Below, one piece after another: positions 1 through 10,769 of a stretch of DNA of 64,000 bases (its first letter is position 1; each line of letters opens with the position of its first letter). The position numbers and the translations under genes were made by a program. Location of the stretch: the NCBI RefSeq assembly GCF_040958095.1, contig NC_091227.1, forward strand, positions 21,068,158 through 21,132,157, read 5' to 3'. Below the pieces are notes generated by a model. That model did no database searches. It was not told the origin of the DNA and saw only the letters and a program-made list of their open reading frames with translations. This DNA is from Procambarus clarkii. Its lineage: Eukaryota > Arthropoda > Malacostraca > Decapoda > Cambaridae.

Positions 1-962
1 TTCACTACATCTAGTTTTTTCCCCTCATCCCAGCTTCGAAACTTCATTTTTCAAGATAGCAGAGCCCATACCTGGGTGAATGAAGAATTTTGGTTTAAAT
101 ATGCTCAATAGCTTATGCAAGACATTGTTTCTCCAAGTGTAGCAAATATCTGTCTATAAAATGATTAAAATGTAATTGGGGGCCATATTAAAGGAGTTAC
201 GATTCATACCATATCTGAGGATACCAGGTAGTATAGAATTAATAAGGATGTCAACAAAATTTGACCCTCTTCACCCCTATTAGAATCAACTATGAAACCA
301 GGCTTCAGTCATGGTTTTGTATTGTGAGGAGCACCCTCACCAAGAGCACTTGTTGAGCTGTCAGCTGTCTTCGTCAGAGGTAGTGACAAGATGTTTCTGT
401 CTGAAAGTGTCATTAATCAGAATCAAACACACTCCCGCTTTGGTCTAGTGATTAGGGACAACTATAACCAAGTCACATGTAGACATCAGAAGCACATTTA
501 TTGTCCCCTGTAGAGTAGTGATTAGTATCCTCCCATGCTCACCTTGCAAATGAGACTGTCCTAAGTTCAGATTGGGATGATTAGGTACTTTACCTTCAGT
601 GTTCATCCCAGTGCATCCAAGACAAATTAGGGACCTAGATTTAAAATTACTGATGGATTGTTGTCTGGGGAAAACCCGGATTAAAACCTTTCTCCCCCTT
701 CCTGTGAGTTTACAAGTTTCTGTTACTCTCAGCACTATTGTGGTTTTAGGAAATATCTGTACATACTGTCATAGTACAGTACCTCTGACAAGATGGGGGA
801 CCTGTTCTCGTTGAGCCCACTGTGAGATGGTGGCTCTTGGGTATAAATTTAGGTAAATACTGTATGTATAACATTAGATTTGTGTGGTATTTTTTCAAAT
901 TATTAAAATACAGTACAGTAAAAATGACTTTGATGAACTACAACTTTTAATGTCATTTTCAG
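1..962 (+). other. CLIC intron (upstream part); no exon seen
   Basis: AT-rich sequence upstream of the first recognisable CLIC exon. I find no reading frame that continues the CLIC protein toward its N-terminus, so I treat the stretch as intron. Around 780-856 there is a repeat-like end finishing in 'AGGTAAATACTG', which resembles the ends of other interspersed repeats in this window. The 71- and 96-codon open frames in this stretch look random. Confidence 0.6.
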
Positions 963-1137
963 AAATTTAAGCTGATGTTGCTGAAGCGTGATGACAGTTC
1001 AAAGAACATCCTGCTGAATTACCTACGCAAGATCAATGACCATCTAGGTGAGAGAGGGACCCGCTTCCTCACAGGGGATACCATGTGCTGCTTTGATTGT
1101 GAACTTATGCCAAAGTTGCAGCATATTCGTGTTGCTG
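963..1137 (+). CDS. Clic: CLIC (chloride intracellular channel) exon, C-terminal domain part 1
   Basis: This exon encodes 58 codons plus one base, beginning KFKLMLLKRDDSSKNILLNY and including TRFLTGDTMCCFDCELMPKL and QHIRVA. This is the all-helical GST-like C-terminal domain of CLIC proteins (the Clic / EXC-4 group in arthropods and nematodes). Members exist as soluble glutathione-S-transferase-fold proteins and as membrane-associated forms. The acceptor AG is at 961-962 and a clean donor GTAAGTAAG starts at 1138. The frame enters in phase 0 and leaves with one base, which joins the next exon as a Gly codon. The N-terminal thioredoxin-like domain and its redox Cys lie upstream of the window. 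Family assignment is by recognition and is strong; the exact paralogue is not determined. Confidence 0.93.
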
Positions 1138-1800
1138 GTAAGTAAGAGTTCAAATTGTGATTTCCTTCCAGCTATCAATATACCTGAAGTACTCGCAGAT
1201 TATTTGCCACTGTTTTTTTTTTATTCTGTTAGGTTTAGCTCAACATTGATGTGAATAGAATACAAATGTTTTTAAAAATGTAATTTTATTTAAATTTTTG
1301 TATGCTACTTATTAAAGTTTTATTGACCAATGGTATTGGTTAGGCACATATACATAACCAGTTGGACACAGTAAAATTTGGTTTTCTACGGTAATAATCT
1401 CGTCACTCCTGCACTGTTACCTCCTGGTAATGTTGTGTATATTCCATAGTCATGCTCTCCTTAAACATTATTCTGTCTGACCTCAATTACATGTATGGTT
1501 ATCTAAACACTTTCCATCTGCATATAAGGACTAACTTTTTATATATATTCTAGATCATTTTCTGGGTCATTTGATAGATTCCTAATTCATCTAATCCAAG
1601 GGCAATTACCCAAGTGCAATTACAGGATTAGAGCTAAACTCATGGTGTCCCATCTTTCATATGATCTTTGTAGTACAGTATATTGCTTTGAAATTACTGA
1701 TGGGTTTTCACAAGTCTCTTCTCACTTAAATTGTTCTATCTACAGCTCTGTTCATCCATGTGAGAGTTCATTACTGAATACAGTCAAATCTTCTTTACAG
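1138..1800 (+). other. CLIC intron (663 bp)
   Basis: Bounded by GTAAGT (1138) and a polypyrimidine/CAG acceptor (ending 1800). AT-rich. Around 1598-1670 is a copy of an interspersed repeat ('CCAAGTGCAATTACAGGATT...') that also occurs after the SINE-A fragment at 59,730-59,770. No coding signal. Confidence 0.8.
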
Positions 1801-1940
1801 GTAAATATTTTGCCGACTTTGAGGTTCCTGAGGAGCTGGAACACCTGTGGCGGTACATGTTCCACATGTACCAGTTGGACGCCTTCACACAGTCCTGCCC
1901 AGCAGATCAGGATATCATTAACCATTACAAACAACAGCAG
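1801..1940 (+). CDS. Clic: CLIC exon, C-terminal domain part 2
   Basis: This exon adds 46 codons after the split Gly: KYFADFEVPEELEHLWRYMF, then HMYQLDAFTQSCPADQDIIN and HYKQQQ. The stretch is typical of invertebrate CLIC C-terminal helices; 'YMFHMYQLDAFTQSCPADQDI' is the most diagnostic part. The acceptor ends at 1800 (TTCTTTACAG) and the donor is GTATACATT at 1941. The phase is consistent with both neighbouring exons (140 bp = 2 + 46x3, leaving phase 0). No frame break or stop is seen, so the gene appears intact here. Confidence 0.93.
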
Positions 1941-2080
1941 GTATACATTATATGTCTAAATAATTTATGAAATTTTATTGGAGGCATTTCCTTGCCTACA
2001 TTTATTCTTCCGTCCAACATTGATATAATTTGTATTGCAGGGCAATTGTTTGACCATTTTTTTTTTTTTAATATGCAGTA

Positions 2081-3860
2081 CAGTGCAACCTCGATTCGGC
2101 GAACTATTTGGGACCAACCCAAGTTCGTTGCGGTGAGGAATTCATTGCAACAGGTGATTTCTCCAGGAGGCATTTGCATCAATGTCTATTTTTGTCTTGT
2201 ACACAATAAAAATGCATTATATTATATACTGTACCTATATACAGTATTACTATTCTACTAAAAAATACTGTATCAGTTATATTTACCTTATTATTAGAGT
2301 TATGTCATTCTTGAATTCTCGTGGAGTTGTGAATACTGTACAGTAAATACGTACTGTATTATGCAGTTAGCATTGTATTGATTATTTAGTTCTGCTGTAT
2401 GCTGAGTACTATAATACAGTTTATGAAAACTATTGTACACTAAAATTACTGCAACTTTAATTTTAACACTTCAACACTATGTACTTAAATTTAACACTTG
2501 TACACTCCACACACGATGTTCTTAGATCACACACGATGTTCTTAGATGTCTGCATCAGCTCTGCTGGCTGCTGTTGTACTGGTGCTATCTATGGCTGTGC
2601 TCTTGCTGGGTACAGCTGAGCTGGTTGATTTTCTGCTACTAGTTCTTGCAAAATATTGACTCATTTTGGTTTGTTCTTCCTTTTGTCATCTCCTTGAGAC
2701 AAATATCTTTCATTATCCTTAAGTGTTGCTAGAAGCCTGGTAACTCTGGATTTTCAGTTTGTGAAATAATATCAAGGTGTTTATCAACATGGGTTGATAA
2801 CTCCTCTTCCTCTCCGTCGTCATCAACAGTCGTCAACATCTTGTTTTATAACAATACAGCTGTAGTTAAAAAATGGTAAATTCCACAATATAATCTTGCA
2901 CCAGCGCACAACTCGCAGACAAAGCCAATGGCACTGGGTGCCTACTGTATGAACTCTGAGGAACTAGGTCTATACACCCTACAGTAGGCTACTGTTTGCC
3001 AGATCCAGTAACATAAATTTCTCTCAAATATTGGATTTACATATATATGTTTTTGGGTTATATTTTAAGTTTCGCAACATTATTAGGATACTAAGAGCTA
3101 TAAAAATACTTATTTTAGAAATGATATATTAATTTTAATATTTTGAGGCTGTCACTCACTGAACTGTTGTAACACATGTGAAGGATAACACACATGGTTC
3201 TGTGTGCACAGGGATTAGAACCGTCCACCTGTGCTCGAGTTGTTTTGAAAGTTAGAGCCATTAACATAAATAATTTCTGAAATAGCAGATGGCAATCATA
3301 TTACAGTATACTGATATTTACAGTATATTACACGGCAATGCATCAAAAGGAAAATCGTGTGAGACTTACAGTATTCCCTATATCTGTCCACCTCTACTCA
3401 CGTTGTTTCATCACAGAAAATGTCTATAACGAGATTTCACCACATACAGCTAGCTTCTCACGCTTCAGCTTTAAAATTCATTTTCAAAGCTAGTGGTGCC
3501 ATAAATCAGTGAACAAAAATCATGGAAACTCAGTTGTTCACTTGTTGTGTGGACCACTCAAGCTGGTGTTTGGTTTATGTACTTTTTGTGCTTGCGGGGG
3601 TTGAGCTTTGGCTCTTTGGTCCCACCCCTCTATGTGGTTCACTTGTTGTGTGGTCCAACTTGTCATATGAAGGAATTATTAATTGTAATCTGTGATATAA
3701 TTGGGAAAGTTTTTCACCAGTCTGTGAACTGTTACAACATCTTAAGCAAATCCACACGTTCCCCCGCTTCAGCAAACCAGAGTTCATCGAAACTGGTAAA
3801 TAAATCCAGCCTGAAAAGTGTACGTCTTAACTGGGTATTTGCCGAATCGAGGTTACACTG
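2081..3860. mobile_element. Tigger/pogo-like DNA transposon, non-autonomous or decayed, in CLIC intron
   Basis: The left end CAGTGCAACCTCGATTCGGC (2081-2100) is matched by the inverted right end (3841-3860 read on minus: CAGTGTAACCTCGATTCGGC), giving ~20-bp terminal inverted repeats with one mismatch. Both ends are flanked by TA (2079-2080 and 3861-3862), the target duplication of Tc1/mariner and Tigger elements. The 1,780-bp interior has no intact transposase. A decayed C-terminus may survive on the minus strand (2542-2845). A LINE-E tail fragment lies inside near 3586-3632. The TIR type 'CAGTG-AACCTCG' is characteristic of Tigger/pogo elements. Confidence 0.8.
2542..2845 (-). pseudogene. 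Possible decayed Tigger transposase C-terminus
   Basis: Read on the minus strand, short conserved-looking pieces follow one another with frame changes: an acidic stretch (DDDGEEEELSTHVDKHLD), then LLATLKDNERYLSQGDDKRK, then SQYFARTSSRKSTSSAVPSK, a Ser/Thr-rich tail ending in ADADI and stop. An acidic region followed by an 'S-x-YF/FF' tail is usual at the end of Tigger/jerky-type transposases, and the location inside Tigger TIRs agrees. At least one stop or frameshift interrupts the frame. Assignment is inference from position and composition. Confidence 0.4.
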
Positions 3861-5256
3861 TACAGTATATCATTTTCTAAATTTTTTGTCAATCATAGGC
3901 ATTGATGGCCCATATCTACGCAATCAATAATTTTTTCCTTCCATTTTGTTAGTATAGTATACTTACAGCTCTTCAAACAGCATGCGATTGCCTACTCGTC
4001 CTGTTGTCAGCCCACCTTAAAAATAAAAAAAAACATAAAATCTAAGAATTGGTATTTGGTCATTATACGTAGCTTTATGGACCACAAAATGAACTGTAAA
4101 ACTAAGCAAGAGCTGGATCTGGCTGCTGGATTTGAAAAATTCTAAATCGATCATAAATAAATGTCCTAGGGCTGACCTTGGGATCCTACTTATTAAATAG
4201 TTACATTACTCGATCCAAATCTCTCACTACGACACTACCTTCTGTTTGTCTCTCACTACGACACTACCTTCTGTTTGTCAAAGTACCCCAGTCAGTTTTG
4301 AATTCCCTTCCCAATACACTACTTTCTGTGAGGTGCTGCTGTATATTAAGTCTACTAGCAGTCTTCTGCAGTAATTGGTTAACCCAGTCTTCCCTTCCCT
4401 TTCCTGCCAAATCACCATCAATCTACTACATTGGCTGTTTTCCATCTACTGTATCTGGTATATTCAGTCTTCTGTGATGAAGACTGAAGTACAGCTTTAT
4501 TAGTCAATTACTGGATTTCTTGCCCAGTCTTTTAGTAACTATGATAACATCCTCTCCAATCAGATTGTGTTTTCTGTATCCAGTTCTGTCAGGTGCTTCT
4601 CACCTCTCTTGTTGCTAAGGCTTGTTGGAGTGGCACATGTTGTGGCTTCACTTCTTCCAGTTCTGGCATTTGTCATTTAATTTTAAAGAGCACTTGGTCT
4701 TTTCTCGAGTTACTCTCATGTTTCCTCTGATGTTCTCGTAAAAGAATTGTATTGGAAAATTACAGGTTCTCTTGATATACATTATATCTTCTGTCAACTA
4801 ATTTTAGTTATCAATATCAAGTGAAAATTCAAGTAATGCTCAGGGTATATTCATATTAAATTACATTTACTTCATTCACACTACTAAATGATATTCATTT
4901 AAGCTAATTCACTTAGTATTACCACCAGATATCCGTTAATAAAAAATCTTGATTGAGTAATTGAGGTCACGATTAAATAAATTGCCAACTAGTTGAGGCA
5001 TTCGCTACGCAGTGTAGCTTAGCTGACTTAGTGTAAGGTACTGTATGTAGTTCAGAATACATTGTGAGATGAAATTAACAAATTATGAACAACAGCGTCA
5101 CATTTTAAATATTGTGGTTAATTTATATGGAGCCCTTCATTAGTGTGTGTGTGTATATATATACTGTAACATATATATATATCTGGTCTTTGTCCAGAAA
5201 TATAACTTAGTTTTACTTTCAGCTTCAGCTTTTAAAATAAAAATCTTATTTTACAG

Positions 5257-5334
5257 GGCACAAGGATGAAGAAGCATGAAGAGCTGGAAACGCCAACGTT
5301 CACAACATCCATACCCGCCACCATCCGCCCTTAA
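5257..5334 (+). CDS. Clic: CLIC terminal coding exon with stop
   Basis: This exon encodes GTRMKKHEELETPTFTTSIP then ATIRP and TAA (5332-5334). The basic 'MKKHEELETPTFTT' ending matches the C-terminal tail of arthropod CLICs. It joins in frame to the 1801-1940 exon (phase 0). The three exons together give 130 residues, about half of a typical ~260-residue CLIC, so the upstream exons are missing only because the window starts inside the gene. Confidence 0.92.
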   Translation, partial: GTRMKKHEELETPTFTTSIPATIRP

Positions 5335-7100
5335 GTGCCACGTTCAAACAATATTTGCCAGGTGACGCTTGGCACTCACTGTTGTGGCTTTCTGTGCAAA
5401 TTATGTAAATTGGTGAAAGGTAATACTAACATATCCCTGCTCGATAAATTGTCAGGCAACGTAGTTGACCATGACAAAAAAACAACTTGGATATCTTCTT
5501 GTATCTGAAAAAAACTATGTTGATTTTTCTAATTATATTACGTGTCTGTATTTATGACACTACATTTCAGGTGTATGTAAATAGTTCATTTCTCCCGATT
5601 GAAGAAGTGCTAAGCAGTATCATTTGGACAGGTTATATCAAAACACAACACGTAAGAGCACGGTGTAATTGTTAATGCTACCTCCCATCAAGGTATTCTC
5701 CAAGTCCATAATTGGACAGATAAGAAAATATTATACTCGAGGTCTTGTTTGACCCAAATTTTCACTTTAATATTAATAAAAATCTTTAATATTTATCTGT
5801 AACTGACTAAAATAATCTCAGTTTTTAAGGTCAAACATTATCTTAGCATTCCCTGCCTAATATATAGAATATGACATGAAGGGCTATTGAAGGAATTGTG
5901 AAAATTAAGAAAGTGAAACTTTGTTTTGTGCCTTGTTTATAGCCTTTATTTTTTCTGTTGTATACTGTTACAATCTGTTAATGTTCTTTTGCTACATTCT
6001 GTCTTTTGGGATTCATTAATTTTCCACCTACATATATTTTGGAACTCCTCATTGGCAAGTAATTTTCAAAGAATTGTTTACAGCATACTTTTTTAGCTTC
6101 ACCGAGAGGTTTTCCAAACTGTACATTACCAAAGTGTCTCGTCTTTCATCTGATTCCTGGGTTTCACTTTTGAAATAACTCCTATCCTTCAGTTTTCTGA
6201 TGTGTAAATACAATTCCCAATATTGCAATATATCGGAGAGAAGACTTATTCCTGTATATTAGTTTTATACAAAATGGAGTCTAGAAGTTCAGTATGATTT
6301 TGGGGGAGGGAGGCGATGGGGGAGGGAGGGAGGTCTTGTGACACTTGGCAGTCAGTCATGTTACTTAAAAAGTGTCTTAAGTTAAAGCAAATTATTAAGT
6401 TTTGGAAGTATTTAGAATCACACCTCATGCATTTGTAATAATAATAATAGTAGTAGTTATTGGCACAAAATAATTGTGTATAGGAATAAGAATTAAAGCT
6501 TGCATGACCGTTGTTGTAAACGTAAGCTTCTCGATACATGAGGTGTGTGTGTGACGGCTTCTTGTGGTGAACAGAATTTAGGATGGAACAAAACAGTTGA
6601 AAAAGTTCTGTTTTTTTTCTTGGTCACACCAGTTAGAGTAATATGAGAAACATTTGAGTTTTGTCATATTCTGGAACCACTTTTCACAATTACAGTAAGC
6701 AATCGAAGTAATACTGTACTAGCCTGCTCTTTGTTTTGAGTTAGAATTTTATTAAGTTTGTTAACAATATAGTTAACATGTTTCCACATGAACTTATTAC
6801 GAATATATGCCTTCTTATTGTGTAAGCTTTTTAGAGCTGCAAGTATGCAACAATTTTTAAGATCTTAAGGATCTTTAGAACTTTGTTATCATACATGGGA
6901 TTCTGAAAAAAATGTTAGCCTGGGTAATTCATTGTAGGCTTGATAACTGACAAGTTAAATACTTTCATTGTTGAGTTTTAAGCATTTATACATCAACAGC
7001 CTTTTGATCAAGTTGTCTATGGCCATGAGTGTTCTTAATGGCTCTTGATTTTTACAGATTTTTAAAGATATTGGAAAATAAACATCAAATGATATGGGAA
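5335..7100 (+). other. CLIC 3' UTR (probable extent)
   Basis: AT-rich, non-coding sequence downstream of the CLIC stop, largely free of recognisable repeats. Candidate poly(A) signals include AATAAA at 7077-7082, just before the sequence turns into GC-richer repeat DNA. The true cleavage site is not determined. Small (TAA/TAG)n runs occur at 6437-6457 and a G-rich patch at 6300-6333. Confidence 0.5.
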
Positions 7101-7139
7101 GATTTTGTTTCAATTTCCTTCAAATATTAATATCTGCCT

Positions 7140-8390
7140 ACAAATCTATATAGAATCACACGGTTGATGGTGCCTTCACATAGTGAGTGGCACTCTTATG
7201 TGCTACCTGTGGGTAGGAGGGGGTGGCTTCTGCTCCACTCCTCTACATGGTGCGGTGATGCACAAGCAAAATACACCCTTATATGTTAGCCATGTATGAA
7301 AACTCGCACATTCCCTTGGATTCCTTCCTTTAGGAATTGAGCCTACCCAGTAGCAGCAGCCCCTGGGGATGCAACATGCTTCTTTGGTGGGGGGAATGGG
7401 TAAAACAAGAGGTTTAGTGTGGCATACCTGAATCAATTGGCTTGTCTGGTTAGTTCGCCTAGTTTGACATCGGGTCAAGTGGGCATTGTGGGGTTCATGT
7501 TCCAATCAATCTCTGGGATACTGTTCGACCCTTCAATGGTAACCCATGTATACTATTCCAGTTTTCGCTAATGAAGGACAAAACAACTAGGCGGGAGGCT
7601 GCCTCCTGAGACGGGGCCGCAACTGAGCAAGTCCGAGTGAGGCTAAAAGCAACGTGGGAATATACAATCAACCAAGTCTATATGGATACGTACATCATCT
7701 GGGCATGTATGTTCATCGTGACCAGGATCAAAATACTTAAGCCACACAGCTGTTCCAAATAAATCCTGGAATGTAGCAGTGCTAGAAGGAATGAAATAGG
7801 AGTGTGGAGACGGCACCTTAACCCTTATTAAGGATAGAGGGTAAATGCACAGTTGTCACAAGATTGGAAGCTACCCCAGGAGACGAGGGGTAGCCTCATC
7901 TCCCCAAGCTCCCAAGCCCTCCCCAAAAGCTCCTCGTTGAACCCCAAGCCCCCCGCTGGCGGGGGGCTTGGGGTTCAACGAGGAGTGGGAGGGAATTGGC
8001 GAGGGTCAACTGGGGTAGTCAAAGACCAAGCCTGGCCTGGGCACACCACACAGCCAGAGCTATGGAGTCCGATCTTCCGACATATTCCAACTCGAGGGCC
8101 CTGGTTGCCCAACCCACGAGTCGGAGAAGAGGAGATTATGGTCAGAAATAAGTACACAGATAATCAAAAAAAGACTGCTACCCAGCACCTCTACCCACTA
8201 TGGAACCAAAGCAGAGGCACATGGACAAGCAACCTCAGGGGAAAACTGGAGCAGTATAAGTGGGTCACCACTGAATGGCCGAACGGTGTCAAGGGATCGA
8301 TAGGAACACCAACCCTACAACCCCCACTTAACCCAATATCTAACTAGGCGAGCTAACCTCACAAGCCGATTGATTCATGTGGGCCACACT
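7140..8390. repeat. GC-richer repeat-like block with strong palindromes
   Basis: Composition changes abruptly from the AT-rich CLIC 3' UTR. The block contains a 56-bp palindrome (7930-7985) and a hairpin just upstream (GCTACCCC at 7870-7877 pairing with GGGGTAGC at 7887-7894). A 164-codon open frame (7853-8347) runs through the palindrome. It has no recognisable domain, so I do not call it a gene. The block is probably a mobile or interspersed element, but no terminal repeats or protein family could be identified. Confidence 0.35.
7930..7985. repeat. 56-bp near-perfect palindrome (27-bp arms, TG spacer)
   Basis: The left arm begins CTCCTCGTTGAACCCCAAGC and continues CCCCCGC; a 2-base TG spacer follows, then the exact reverse complement ending GTTCAACGAGGAG. 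All 27 pairs match. It is very GC-rich and would form an extremely stable hairpin in RNA or a cruciform in DNA. Confidence 0.95.
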
Positions 8391-8550
8391 GAGGGGAGGG
8401 AGGGATTATCAGGGGAAGTGCCAAGCCATTACGTCTATACAGCACTTGGAAGAGGGGTCAGGATAAGAATTTGGGATGGGATGGGGTGAAGGGACGGTGC
8501 CCAACCACTTGGACGGTCGGGGATTGAACGCCGACCTGCATGAAGCGATT
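8391..8550 (-). mobile_element. SINE-B copy
   Basis: Contains GGGATTATCAGGGG, then a body with 'GGGATGGGATGGGG', then a tRNA-like internal-promoter region on the opposite strand ('GACGGTCGGGGATTGAACGCC' region, box B on minus). The same sequence order recurs at 43,833-44,008, 55,108-55,262 and (partial, inverted) 52,455-52,530. A further scrap lies at 8726-8750. I infer a tRNA-derived SINE with the head on the minus strand. Confidence 0.7.
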
Positions 8551-9029
8551 TTTTACCTCCCGTTTTACCCCTTGCCCCCTCCCCCCAGGAAAGACTGCTG
8601 CTGCTGCCCCAGGTGCTGCAGACAATACCTACTCACTTCCCAGCTTAAGGATCGTTAGAGAAATCTCGGCTTTCCATTTCCGGCTAAGAACTGGAGATGT
8701 ATTCCGAGAGGGTAGCAGGAGAGGAGGGAATTATCAGGGGAAATGCAAATAAACATAATTTTATTAAGATTATAAGTCTGTCTTATATTACTAATTACTG
8801 TCTTAGATTACTAAGAAGTAAGTCTGAGCTCACTAATACAGAGCATTTGGGATGGATCCTGAGTCACGCGAATTTGCTCAAATAATAATTCACTGTGTCG
8901 GGGACATGAAGCCAATGTATTCATACACGTTAGGCTTATATCGAGGTCAGGCCCCCCCCCCCACCAAGGTCAAATTCCTGACCCCGCCCAGCATACAACT
9001 CCAGAACAAAACTCCTGAGTACCTACTTA
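8551..9029. other. No gene seen
   Basis: Contains a CTG/GCTGC-rich patch (8597-8625), the SINE-B scrap at 8726-8750, AT-rich sequence, and a C10 run near 8951. Short open frames overlap each other and show no domain. Confidence 0.5.
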
Positions 9030-9150
9030 CTGTTAGGTGAACCGGAGCATCAGGCGAAAGGAAACGTGCCTAACCATTTCTGTGGGGATTTGAACCCGGA
9101 ATTATCGATTGTGCGTCGAGAACAAACCCGACAATACCACTGGGACCAAT
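9030..9150 (-). mobile_element. SINE-A-like fragment next to tRNA-Glu
   Basis: Minus-strand tRNA-like head ('GGTCCCAGTGGTATTGTCGG', degenerate box A; 'GGGTTCAAATCCCC', box B) followed by a body similar to the other SINE-A copies ('CATCAGGCGAAAGGAAACGTG' region on plus). It lies immediately downstream of the tRNA-Glu terminator on the same strand. Confidence 0.6.
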
Positions 9151-9159
9151 TAAAAACCT

Positions 9160-9231
9160 TTCCCATGCCGGGAATCGAACCCGGGCCTCCTGGGTGAAAG
9201 CCAGGTATCCTAGCCACTAGACCACATGGGA
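9160..9231 (-). tRNA. tRNA-Glu (TTC)
   Basis: 72 nt on the minus strand. The 7-bp acceptor stem TCCCATG/CATGGGA is perfect. The anticodon loop is CTTTCAC with anticodon TTC on a CCTGG/CCAGG stem. Box A (TGGTCTAGTGGCTAGG) and box B (GGTTCGATTCC) are canonical, and the discriminator is A. A T5 terminator follows on the minus strand (9151-9156 read in reverse). All stems pair, so it looks functional rather than SINE-derived. It delivers Glu to ribosomes reading GAA/GAG. Confidence 0.95.
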
Positions 9232-9269
9232 CATGATACAGTTATCATCAAACATAAATTATAAGCATT

Positions 9270-9482
9270 CAGCAGTTTTAATAGCATTTATTTATATATT
9301 TATTTATTTATATGTACAAGAGTTCTTACATTCTTGTAGAGTTTCGGGAATAAATAAAATTAAATTACAACACCATAAATGTTTAACTTACCTTGATCAC
9401 TGGAGAAAAAGTATGTACATTAACCTAAGTTTTAGTCTTAGTGTTTTTTCTGCTCGAAACGCTCGAAACGTTTGCCCGAAAC
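9270..9482 (-). repeat. SINE-C-like 3' piece with (TAAA)-type tail
   Basis: An AT-rich (TTTA)-type run around 9285-9312 is followed by 'TATGTACAAGAGTTCTTACATTCTTG', the sequence seen at the 3' ends of SINE-C copies. 'CGAAACGCTCGAAACGTTTG' and 'CGAAACGCATTGCG' near 9457-9491 are related to the conserved GCGTTTCGGG motif. Confidence 0.5.
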
Positions 9483-9606
9483 GCATTGCGTAATAGTGGC
9501 TTTAGGCATTGTATGTACTAGCTCTATCTATATATCAATCCATTAATGTAACATCACTTGTATGTATATACCTTACCTGAATAAACATCTGAATCTGAAT
9601 CTGAAG
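9483..9606 (+). repeat. Retroposon 3' end with (TGAATC)n tail
   Basis: Contains 'ATGTACTAGCTCTATCTATA' and 'CCTTACCTGAATAAACATC' and ends in repeated TGAATC. The same sequence order, ending 'CTTTACCTGAATAAATATTTG', lies at 35,370-35,465. An AATAAA directly before a short simple tail is typical of a non-LTR retroposon 3' UTR. Confidence 0.6.
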
Positions 9607-9607
9607 T

Positions 9608-9638
<31 letters not shown>

Positions 9639-9790
9639 TATACAAGAAGGTACATTGGATTAGAGAGAATACATAGCACAGTATTTACGATCTTGTAAAG
9701 CCACTAGTACGCGCAGCGTTTCGGGTAGAAACGTGGTGGCTTTAGGCATTGGCTTAGAAAAGTGGCTTTAGGCATTGTATGTGTTCCGAA
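9607..9790 (-). repeat. SINE-C-like 3' portion with (TAAA)n tail
   Basis: (TTTA)n at 9608-9638, then 'TATACAAGAAGGTACATTGG', then 'CTTGTAAAGCCACTAGTACG' and 'GCAGCGTTTCGGG'. This is the body/tail order of SINE-C (51,334-51,622) read in reverse, with a (TAAA)n tail instead of poly(A). A similar copy is at 35,220-35,330. Confidence 0.6.
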
Positions 9791-9839
9791 CCTTAATGAA
9801 ATCTGACCCATATATCAATCAGGTCAACCCATGTGTTGC

Positions 9840-10485
9840 GTTTCCAAACGGGTCGCCCATGTTAGAATCGGTGAACGCCCTAGTAATATTGTTGAAAACA
9901 TCTTAATAACTTATTAAACCAAAGGTCTTTTTATGTCAGAAGAACGGCAGAAACTGGATCTATATATGAAAACTCTTTCAGGACAAAATTTAAAGTAAAA
10001 CTAAAGATATTTGTAGTTGTATAAAAGTTGCATTTTTCATGGTCGTAGAGCCGGAAATCCGCAATATTCATCTCAGAACAATGCTTATTTCACGCAGAAT
10101 CGTTAATAAACGTAAGATTTTTATACGTCTCAAGAAAGATAGAAACATAATCTTCATTTTAAATGCCTTACCATGGGCATATTTGTATTTAAAGCGAAGA
10201 TACGTGTATTTTTCTAATCGGCGAGCTCCAATACCGCACAGATCGAGCAACGGAGTAACTCTCTCTCAGAACAATGCTTATTTCACGTAAATTCGTTAAT
10301 AAACGCAAATGTTTTTATATGTGTTGAGGAAGATAGAAATATAAGCTTCATTTTAAATACTTTACCATAGATATATATAAAGTTCTAATGAAGATACATG
10401 TGTTTTAATAATCGCCGAGCTCCGACCCCGCACAGACTGATCGACAGAGCAACTCTCTCTCAGAACAATGCTTATTTCACCCAAA
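9840..10485 (+). repeat. ~190-bp repeat block, orientation 1
   Basis: Diverged units share 'CGCACAGA..GA', 'CTCTCTCAGAACAATGCTTA', 'TTTCACG(C/T)A' and 'CCATGG/A-ATAT-T' motifs (units near 10,060-10,250, 10,250-10,440 and 10,440-10,480). The order matches the reverse complement of 34,440-35,200, including the flanking stretch with 'TTTGTAGTTGTATAAAAGTTG'. Open frames here repeat 'RRAP.PHRS..GVTLSQNNAYFT'; I interpret them as translation of a non-coding repeat. Confidence 0.7.
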
Positions 10486-10715
10486 TGAGCCACAGAGATA
10501 TTAGAAAGAATTTTTTCAGTGTCAGAGTAGTTAACAAATGGAATGTATTAAGCAGTGATGTGGTGGAGGCTGACTCCATACACAATTTCAAATGTAGATG
10601 TGATAGAGCCCAATAGGCTCAGGAACCTGTACATTGACGGTTGAGAGTCGGGACCAAAGAACCAAAGCTCAACCCCTGCAAGCTCAAATTAGGTGAGTAC
10701 AACTAGGTGAATACA
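10486..10715 (+). mobile_element. LINE-E 3' end (reverse transcriptase C-terminus and tail)
   Basis: Encodes MSHRDIRKNFFSVRVVNKWN then VLSSDVVEADSIHNFKCRCD and a stop (near 10,616), the last coding segment of a non-LTR retrotransposon. A GC-richer 3' UTR follows ('CTCAACCCCTGCAAGCTCAA') and ends 'AGGTGAGTACAACTAGGTGA ATAC'. Related ends lie at 29,380-29,550, 37,612-37,700, 52,890-53,073 (plus) and 42,257-42,345 (minus). It is 5'-truncated. A second tail fragment follows to ~10,765. Confidence 0.75.
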
Positions 10716-10769
10716 GATGAGGGGCGGGACCAAACAGCTGAAGCTCAATTCCCTACGCATAACTAGGCG

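Larger units (their letters stand above)
1941..5256 (+). other. CLIC intron (3.3 kb) containing a Tigger-like transposon
   Basis: Extends from donor GTATAC (1941) to acceptor TTTTACAG (ends 5256). More than half is a TcMar-Tigger-type element (2081-3860). The remainder (3861-5250) is AT-rich with a 29-bp tandem duplication ('CTCTCACTACGACACTACC', 4221-4279) and (GT)n/(AT)n runs around 5148-5182. No extra exon was recognised. Confidence 0.8.

Noticed and set aside
7853-8347. 164-codon frame
   Set aside because: It crosses a perfect palindrome, has no recognisable domain, and its composition follows the repeat block.
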